From positions 1 through 40,708 of the forward strand of contig CANGJP010000014.1 in assembly GCA_947454465.1 (NCBI GenBank): DNA of 40,708 nt, given 5' to 3'. Source of the DNA: Pseudomonadota bacterium. GTDB taxonomy: Bacteria > Pseudomonadota > Gammaproteobacteria > Steroidobacterales > Steroidobacteraceae. Both the position numbers and the translations under genes were made by a program. The notes beneath the pieces were generated by a model, which was given only the letters and a program-made list of their open reading frames with translations, was not told where the DNA came from and did not search any database. This document shows, piece by piece, positions 35,120 through 40,708 of the stretch. Positions within the stretch are counted from its first letter, which is position 1, and each line of letters starts with the position of its first letter.

Positions 35120-37831
35120 CTAAGTTGGCCTAGGCCTTTTAGCGTCATGATGGTCATCGCCCTGAGTATTAACAATACGCTGCGGGATGGATACTCCATA
35201 ACCCTGAGCATAATCGACTCCCAAGCTACGAAGCATCTCGATAATTTCCTGACTTTCTGCAAACTCGGCAATCGTTCGCTTACCGGTGAGATGACCAATC
35301 TCATTGATAGAACGTACCATCTCGCGATCAATCGGATCGTGCAGCATATCCTTCACAAAACTACCATCGATCTTAAGAAAATCGACAGGGAAGTGCTTGA
35401 GATAACCAAATGAAGACAGCCCAGTACCAAAATCATCTAACGCAAATCGACATCCCAACTCTTTCAATGTCTGTATAAAACGATTTGCCTGGGAGAAACT
35501 GGCTACCGCCGCCGTTTCAGTGATCTCAAAACAAATCTTTGAGCCATCAATACCACTACGATGCAACTGATCAATCACAAAAGGCAAAAACTTGTCATCA
35601 CTGAGACTTTGACCAGAAAGATTAATCGCACACATAGTGAGCTTTTCGCGCTCATCTGCTTCCGATACCAACCAACGAAAGGCGTTCTCGATAACCCAGC
35701 GATCTATGGCCGGAGTAATGTTGTAACGCTCCGCAGCGGCGATAAATTGATCTGGCGCAATCGTCTTTCCATGCTCATCCCGCATGCGCAGCAATAATTC
35801 AAAATGCAACCCCGTTTCTTGATTATGAAGCGGCACAATTAATTGCCTAAAAATCTCGAAACGTCCTTCCTCTAGCGCATTATTAATTCGCGCTGCCCAT
35901 TGCATCTCACGACGACGACGCATCAAATCCAAATCATTTTCTTGGAAACTATAAATACGATTACGACCTGATTCCTTAGCAGCCGCACAAGCCGCTTCAG
36001 CAGCAGACAGAACCCCAGCCACACCATCATTCTCCGCCGTGATGGGCACCACACCGATACTGGCACCCAAACGGAAGGTTCGTTCCTCCCAGGTAAACTT
36101 GTAATTACGCACAGCCTCGCGCAAAGCATCAGCCAAACGCATGGCCTCATCCATACTAAAAGATTCTAAAAGAACACCAAATTCATCCCCACCCAAACGG
36201 GACACCGTATCGCGCCAACGTACCTTGGACTTCATTAAGGCACCAACCTGCCCGAGCAAAGCATCGCCCGCATTGTGACCACAACTGTCATTCACGATCT
36301 TGAACTGATCTAGATCCACATAACAGATGGCATATGATTCTTGACGCGCCCTAGCATTTTGCAAGGCAAGTTCAACACGCTGCTCGAACTCAAAACGATT
36401 CACCAATCCAGTCAGAATGTCGTGACTGGCGTGATAAGACAATTTACGGTTTAGTTCGCGACTTTCACTGACATCATGGAATACCAGTACGCCTCCTGAT
36501 ACCAAACCGGCCCCATCACGAATTGGCGAAGCACAGCTCTCAATGTACAGTTCGTTACCGTCACGACGTATCAACAACGTTGGTCGTACTGACTTGATGA
36601 TATGCAAACGGCGCATCGCCACCAGTAACGGATTTTCCAGCGGTTCGCATGTTTCTTCATGAAAACCACGGTAAATATCATCAATTGAGCGACCCACCGC
36701 ATCGATACTTCGCCATCCGGTTAAGGTTTCTGCCACTGGATTGAGATACTCGACCAACCCAACTGCGTCCGTAGTGATCACCCCATCGCCAATCGACTGC
36801 AAAGTAATCTGTGCCGATTTTTTTTCGCGAAACAACGCCTCTTCATAAATTTTATTATCGGTAATATCTAGCGCAACACCGACCAGACGCACCAAATGAC
36901 CTTGAGAATTGGTAAGCGCTTTAGCCCGAGCATTTACCCAACGCCATTCACCAGATCGATGACGTATACGGTGCGTATATTCAAAAAACTCACTCTGTCC
37001 AGCAATGTGTGCACGTAACAATTCGTCAATGGCCTCACCATCGTCGGGATGTACAAATTGACGCCACTCACTAACGTCTTTTAATTCATCTTCACCATAG
37101 CCGAGAATTGCCTTCAAACGAGGTGAAAATTGCAATTTGGCGCGCACCACATCCAAATCCCAAATCCCCTCATGCGCTCCCTGCATGATAAATTCATCAC
37201 GACCCTGCACAACGGCTAATTCCTGACGCAGACGATAGCACTCCAACCCAAGTGCATAACTTGAAGCCAGCACTTGTATCAACGCTCTCTGCTGAGCATC
37301 CCACGCACTAAGTGCGAATTCGCCAAAAATACACACAAAGCCAACACTTCTACCTTGAATGAGTACGCCTGCAATGAGCGCAGAACCAATCTGCATCAGT
37401 GACAAGTGCTTTACGAAACGTGATTTACCTGCTGAATTATGCGTATCGTGCAACTCCACCATACGCCGCTGATCCAGACGCTCAAAAAGAGCCCTTTTAG
37501 AAGCGATTGATTGCCCTACCAATCGTTTTGGCCGACAACCACTAGTAGCTCGACAAGTACTAAAGACCGTTTCGATATGCTCTCGAGCAGCATCAAATAA
37601 CGCAACAAAAATCCCGTCAACAGGCACCAACTCAAGGATACCCTCGAGCACCATAGACACTGCATTGGCATCAGCATGAACGTCCACGGACTGCAACTGT
37701 AATACCACAGTAGCCAGCGACGAATTCATAAGAAATGGTGACGCGCTTGATGCGTGAGGCACGGTATCAGTATTTGTTTCTATATTGAGCCCTGATAATG
37801 AAATCGGCTTGCTGGTCTGTTTGATATTCAT
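35120..37831 (-). CDS. GAF-PAS-PAS-GGDEF-EAL cyclic-di-GMP protein
   Basis: The 903-residue protein has no membrane helix or signal peptide. A GAF-like domain (about 45-200) is followed by two PAS domains (about 208-330, with a PAC segment GEWRWVNARAKAL, and about 335-460), a GGDEF domain (about 470-640) and an EAL domain (about 650-890). The active GGDEF is intact, with the inhibitory RxxD (RWRD) five residues before it. The EAL domain reads ELLLR, with NLSGQSL, EITE, DDFGTG, KIDGSF and AEFAES, so the metal and catalytic residues are kept. Both synthesis and breakdown of c-di-GMP are possible; the net output cannot be told. It is a single gene, converging on nadC. Confidence 0.93.
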   Translation of the reverse strand: MNIKQTSKPISLSGLNIETNTDTVPHASSASPFLMNSSLATVVLQLQSVDVHADANAVSMVLEGILELVPVDGIFVALFDAAREHIETVFSTCRATSGCRPKRLVGQSIASKRALFERLDQRRMVELHDTHNSAGKSRFVKHLSLMQIGSALIAGVLIQGRSVGFVCIFGEFALSAWDAQQRALIQVLASSYALGLECYRLRQELAVVQGRDEFIMQGAHEGIWDLDVVRAKLQFSPRLKAILGYGEDELKDVSEWRQFVHPDDGEAIDELLRAHIAGQSEFFEYTHRIRHRSGEWRWVNARAKALTNSQGHLVRLVGVALDITDNKIYEEALFREKKSAQITLQSIGDGVITTDAVGLVEYLNPVAETLTGWRSIDAVGRSIDDIYRGFHEETCEPLENPLLVAMRRLHIIKSVRPTLLIRRDGNELYIESCASPIRDGAGLVSGGVLVFHDVSESRELNRKLSYHASHDILTGLVNRFEFEQRVELALQNARARQESYAICYVDLDQFKIVNDSCGHNAGDALLGQVGALMKSKVRWRDTVSRLGGDEFGVLLESFSMDEAMRLADALREAVRNYKFTWEERTFRLGASIGVVPITAENDGVAGVLSAAEAACAAAKESGRNRIYSFQENDLDLMRRRREMQWAARINNALEEGRFEIFRQLIVPLHNQETGLHFELLLRMRDEHGKTIAPDQFIAAAERYNITPAIDRWVIENAFRWLVSEADEREKLTMCAINLSGQSLSDDKFLPFVIDQLHRSGIDGSKICFEITETAAVASFSQANRFIQTLKELGCRFALDDFGTGLSSFGYLKHFPVDFLKIDGSFVKDMLHDPIDREMVRSINEIGHLTGKRTIAEFAESQEIIEMLRSLGVDYAQGYGVSIPQRIVNTQGDDHHDAKRPRPT

Positions 37832-37967
37832 TCACTAATGTAACCAGTTCGCTAAACCACTATTGCTATTACCCTAAAGTAGATACAAGTTCAGTCTAAT
37901 TAATTCGAGGTCAATTGTTACACAACACTAAATTCATAAGCCAGCACCGACCTCCGACAGGTGGCAC

Positions 37968-38726
37968 CTAGTGCCTAGAAGTTAATGCAGTCCGTGCCTG
38001 ATAGTAACTATCGTGCATTCGTTGAGTCATGGTCTGCTGCAAAGCGAGCATTTCTTGCGTATTAATTTTACGCGGCGGCAGATACGGCTCCCCAATCACA
38101 ATCACGATACGGGAAAATGGTAGTGGCAGAATAAACTTATCCCAAGTCCGGAACACTATCACTTTGCTTGCTGCATAGGCCAACGGAATAATGGGCACAC
38201 CGCATAATTGAGCGACAGTGATAGCCCCACCTTTGAATTCAAAGCGCGGCCCTTTAGGTCCATCAGGAGTGATAACCGGAGATAACTTTTCTATTTTTAT
38301 TTGCTTGTATAACGCACGCACGGCCTGGGCTCCCGTGTAAGTGCCCGAACCACGGATCACCTTTGCACCATAGGTCTTTGCCAACATACTAGGCGCCTCA
38401 CCGTCGACCGATGGACTGATGAGAAAACCAATATTCAACCCCTTGACACGTCTTGCAACCATATAACGCGCACTAAGTAGTAAATGTTGATGCCAACACA
38501 CTGGCACCACCGCACCATGCCCTTCAATCATGCTTTGCAAACGTTCTTCACCGACAATACGAATGCGGCAAGTCCGCCAGAGCACCTCCAGCACCATCAC
38601 GCCTGCCGCAACCGCCAATCGGTAGAGCATCAGACGCCAAAAAGTCATTGACCGACTGGATCGGCTTTGATGCTGATTGCTTGCGTCTGGATCGTCAGTG
38701 GGAGGTGTAATCGAAATATCCGTCAT
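37968..38726 (-). CDS. DUF374 lysophospholipid acyltransferase family protein
   Basis: The 252-residue protein has one N-terminal hydrophobic segment (about 30-48), the CWHQH motif near residue 78 in place of the usual HxxxxD box, RGSGTYTGAQAVRAL, and TPDGPKGPR, all marks of DUF374 proteins, relatives of lipid A acyltransferases. It probably attaches an acyl chain to a lipid at the inner membrane; the exact substrate is not known. A GGCAC/GTGCC hairpin spans its stop codon but has no T run. Confidence 0.88.
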   Translation of the reverse strand: MTDISITPPTDDPDASNQHQSRSSRSMTFWRLMLYRLAVAAGVMVLEVLWRTCRIRIVGEERLQSMIEGHGAVVPVCWHQHLLLSARYMVARRVKGLNIGFLISPSVDGEAPSMLAKTYGAKVIRGSGTYTGAQAVRALYKQIKIEKLSPVITPDGPKGPRFEFKGGAITVAQLCGVPIIPLAYAASKVIVFRTWDKFILPLPFSRIVIVIGEPYLPPRKINTQEMLALQQTMTQRMHDSYYQARTALTSRH

Positions 38727-38799
38727 TAGAGTAGCGCTTATTTGTCAGTGAGATTAGCCAAACATTCATGGTTGGGCATATTAACTGGGACATCAACCT

Positions 38800-39627
38800 T
38801 TAATTCAAACTACGCCACACCATTCGGATGGCCATTAGCAACAAAAAAACACCAAAGGCTGACTGCAACTGACGTCGTGACATGCGGTGCGCCCATTCTG
38901 CACCAATTGGAGCGGTCAACCAAGTAATTGGCGCAAGCACTACCACCGCCAATATATTCACGTAACCGACACTCAAGGGAGCTAGGCTCAAGTCCTGCGT
39001 ATCAGCCACTAAAAAGCCCGCAGTGGCAGGCAACGCAATCCACAACCCCAATAAGGACGCCGTTCCGACGGCACGCTGAATAGTATAATTACACAAGGTC
39101 ATAGTCGGCACGCTTAATGAACCGCCACCAATGCCCATCAGAGTGGAGATGCCACCAATACAAAACGGCACCCAGGTGAAGCGCCAGCCTAGCGGTAACT
39201 CATTGCGCAACACCCTACCCTCTAATGGCAGAAATAATTTAAGCGCAACTAAGCTCGCCACGAGCGCAAACACACCGCGCAATATACCCGCATCCAAATG
39301 CGTAGCCATTACGACGCCAAACAAGGCGCCGCCAATCAGCGGCACCATCCAAGCACGGATAACCCCATCATCTATAGCGTCTCGGCGCCGATGCGCACGC
39401 GATGACGCTATTGCAGTAGGAATAATCGTTGCTAACGAAGTTGCCACTGCACTTTTAATACTCAAATCGTGAGGCACGCCTGATAAGCCAAAGACCCAGT
39501 CCAGTACTGGAACCAACACAATGCCACCACCCACTCCCAGCAATCCAGCAACCACACCAGATAAGGCACCGGAGGTAAGCAGTATCAATACGAACACCAG
39601 CATCATCGATACACTAACGTGCGTCAT
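38800..39627 (-). CDS. TauE/SafE family sulfite/anion permease
   Basis: The 275-residue membrane protein has about eight helices and the two inverted family motifs VVAGLLGVGGGIVLVPVL and STLMGIGGGSLSVP. Family members export sulfite, sulfoacetate or other organic anions; the substrate cannot be read from sequence. Start at 39627 is the longest; Met8 or Met9 would also fit. It lies 73 nt upstream (in transcription) of the DUF374 gene and 63 nt after the CoA-transferase gene, so a loose operon is possible. Confidence 0.9.
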   Translation of the reverse strand: MTHVSVSMMLVFVLILLTSGALSGVVAGLLGVGGGIVLVPVLDWVFGLSGVPHDLSIKSAVATSLATIIPTAIASSRAHRRRDAIDDGVIRAWMVPLIGGALFGVVMATHLDAGILRGVFALVASLVALKLFLPLEGRVLRNELPLGWRFTWVPFCIGGISTLMGIGGGSLSVPTMTLCNYTIQRAVGTASLLGLWIALPATAGFLVADTQDLSLAPLSVGYVNILAVVVLAPITWLTAPIGAEWAHRMSRRQLQSAFGVFLLLMAIRMVWRSLN

Positions 39628-39690
39628 GCGATTTGCACCGACGAAACATCAATCAAACTAAAGCTCAATACATAAAGGTGAAGCATCACG

Positions 39691-40464
39691 TTAATAACCA
39701 CCATGCGCCAACTTGGTACGAGCTTGCAATTCGCGCAAGACCCTCAACTCTGTTTCATTGGGTACTGTTGTCTCTTGAACGTCAGACGAAAATTGAACGT
39801 GCCAACCGGTATTGGCCTGAATCTGTTCACGACTGACGGCTGGATGAATCGATACCACAGTCATTTCACGGCTGACAGGATCGGGCTCAAATACGCATAA
39901 ATCGGTAATCAAACGCGTCGGACCTTTAGTACTCACACCCAGACGTTGACGATGATCTCCACCATCACCATGACCCAATGACGTCGTGAAATCCAACTGT
40001 TCTACGAAGGCACGCCGTGTGTGCATCATGATGATGAAAATTTCGCCACAATGAGTAGCAATTTCTGGCGCACCACCACCCCCCGGTAACCGCACCGTAG
40101 GATGCTCATAATCACCCATCACGGTTGTATTCAAGTTCGCGAAGCGATCAATTTGCGCACCACCCAAAAAACCTACCGTGATACGCCCTCCCTGTAACCA
40201 GTAACGAAACATTTCTGGCACACCCACAGTGGTCAGAGCGGTATCACACAATTCGCCATCACCAATCGACAACGGTAACACCGTGGGCTTGGCCTCAATA
40301 GTGCCGGACTCATATATCAGCGTGATGTCTGGTGCATGTGTCAGACGCGCAAGGTTGGCCGCAGCAGAAGGCGCGCCAATCCCAACAAAACAAATATCTT
40401 CATTGCGCAGGGAACGGGCCGCGGCAATGGTCATCATTTCATTCGGAGTATAAGCAGTCATCAT
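39691..40464 (-). CDS. CoA-transferase family I, beta subunit
   Basis: The 257-residue protein has the family I subunit B features: an early VGIGAPSAAANLA, the YESGTIEAKP segment with a Glu at the usual catalytic site, TVGVPEMFRYWLQGGRITVGFLGGAQIDRFANLN and LPGGGGAPEIA. Closest in type to glutaconate CoA-transferase GctB and the IpdB steroid-ring hydrolase subunit, so the true reaction may be CoA transfer or ring hydrolysis. It follows the alpha subunit after 33 nt. Substrate unknown. Confidence 0.85.
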   Translation of the reverse strand: MMTAYTPNEMMTIAAARSLRNEDICFVGIGAPSAAANLARLTHAPDITLIYESGTIEAKPTVLPLSIGDGELCDTALTTVGVPEMFRYWLQGGRITVGFLGGAQIDRFANLNTTVMGDYEHPTVRLPGGGGAPEIATHCGEIFIIMMHTRRAFVEQLDFTTSLGHGDGGDHRQRLGVSTKGPTRLITDLCVFEPDPVSREMTVVSIHPAVSREQIQANTGWHVQFSSDVQETTVPNETELRVLRELQARTKLAHGGY

Positions 40465-40497
40465 CTAATTGAGTCCAATCACCTTCAATGCGATAGC

Positions 40498-40708
40498 TTA
40501 TTGTTTGTCCATCACATGAGTCTGCATCCAAGACAGAAAAGCTTCACGATCACGTGCAATCTTGTCCCAGGCAATATAGAAATTATTATCGCGACGGGTA
40601 TAACCTTGTGAATACGATGGATGAGCCCCATTGGGTACACACGCAATTGCCGTTACCGTCCAAGATGGCAAGATCACAGCATTTCGGTTACGCAACCCAA
40701 AGTCATCA
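40498..40708 (-). CDS. CoA-transferase family I, alpha subunit (C-terminal part only)
   Basis: The reading frame is open from the window edge to the TAA at 40498-40500 and gives the last 70 residues of a subunit A protein: the AIACVPNGAHPSYSQGY segment and the following aromatic, charged helix match the ends of GctA/IpdA-type subunits, where (V)xxAPxGAHPTxC is usual. The N-terminal part and the start lie outside. It should form a complex with the beta subunit encoded just downstream. Confidence 0.75.
   Translation of the reverse strand, partial: DDFGLRNRNAVILPSWTVTAIACVPNGAHPSYSQGYTRRDNNFYIAWDKIARDREAFLSWMQTHVMDKQ

Noticed and set aside
37963-37975. Terminator at the end of the DUF374 gene
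   Set aside because: The GGCAC/GTGCC stem includes the stop codon, has a three-base loop and is not followed by T residues on either strand.
1-40708. CRISPR array, tRNA, rRNA, insertion sequence or prophage
   Set aside because: I looked for short regular direct repeats, cloverleaf-like ends, transposase motifs and phage structural genes and saw none; the only tandem repeats are coding heme repeats.

Overview
The window looks like a chromosomal segment from a free-living, respiring proteobacterium. A gammaproteobacterium is most likely, from a homodimeric-type PDH E1 (887 residues) with separate E2 and E3 genes, an E. coli-type dihydroorotase followed by RNase T and monothiol glutaredoxin, and RNase T itself; a betaproteobacterium is not excluded. 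I see no phage, insertion sequence, CRISPR array, rRNA or tRNA.

Region 1 (1-8.9 kb) is an electron-transfer island. On the minus strand lie, in order of transcription, a CcmI-like cytochrome c maturation factor, a membrane protein with the histidine spacing of a di-heme cytochrome b, a 21-heme c-type cytochrome built as seven three-heme units, and a second multiheme cytochrome with 11 CxxCH motifs in 296 codons that runs off the window in a 47-residue tandem repeat. Divergent to them is a membrane-anchored Fe-S/flavin NAD(P)-type oxidoreductase coupled to an exported Sel1/ankyrin protein, then a cytochrome c'-like lipoprotein. Together they suggest a path between the quinone pool, periplasm and cell surface.

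Region 2 (8.9-15.1 kb) is a tandem array of four secreted paralogous metallophosphoesterases with an FN3-like N-terminal domain, probably one operon ending at a strong bidirectional terminator shared with the cytochrome c' gene. Copy 3 has lost the Asn of the GNHE metal motif.

Region 3 (15.5-22.4 kb) is a tightly packed plus-strand operon: a His-rich ZIP metal transporter, three consecutive HflK/HflC-like SPFH proteins (one with an added multi-helix N-terminal domain, one with a 19-His N-terminal tail) and a P1B metal ATPase that has no N-terminal metal-binding domain. The layout suggests a metal-handling SPFH assembly and is the most system-like novelty in the window. A convergent MgtC/DUF4010 membrane protein follows.

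Region 4 (23.8-40.7 kb) is mainly housekeeping: pyruvate dehydrogenase (aceE-aceF-lpdA), an M17 aminopeptidase-pyrC-rnt operon, grxD, a stand-alone PuuD-like membrane domain, nadC, a GAF-PAS-PAS-GGDEF-EAL c-di-GMP protein, a DUF374 acyltransferase, a TauE/SafE permease and a two-subunit CoA-transferase whose alpha subunit is cut by the window end. Functions are read from motifs and family knowledge only; no database search was possible.
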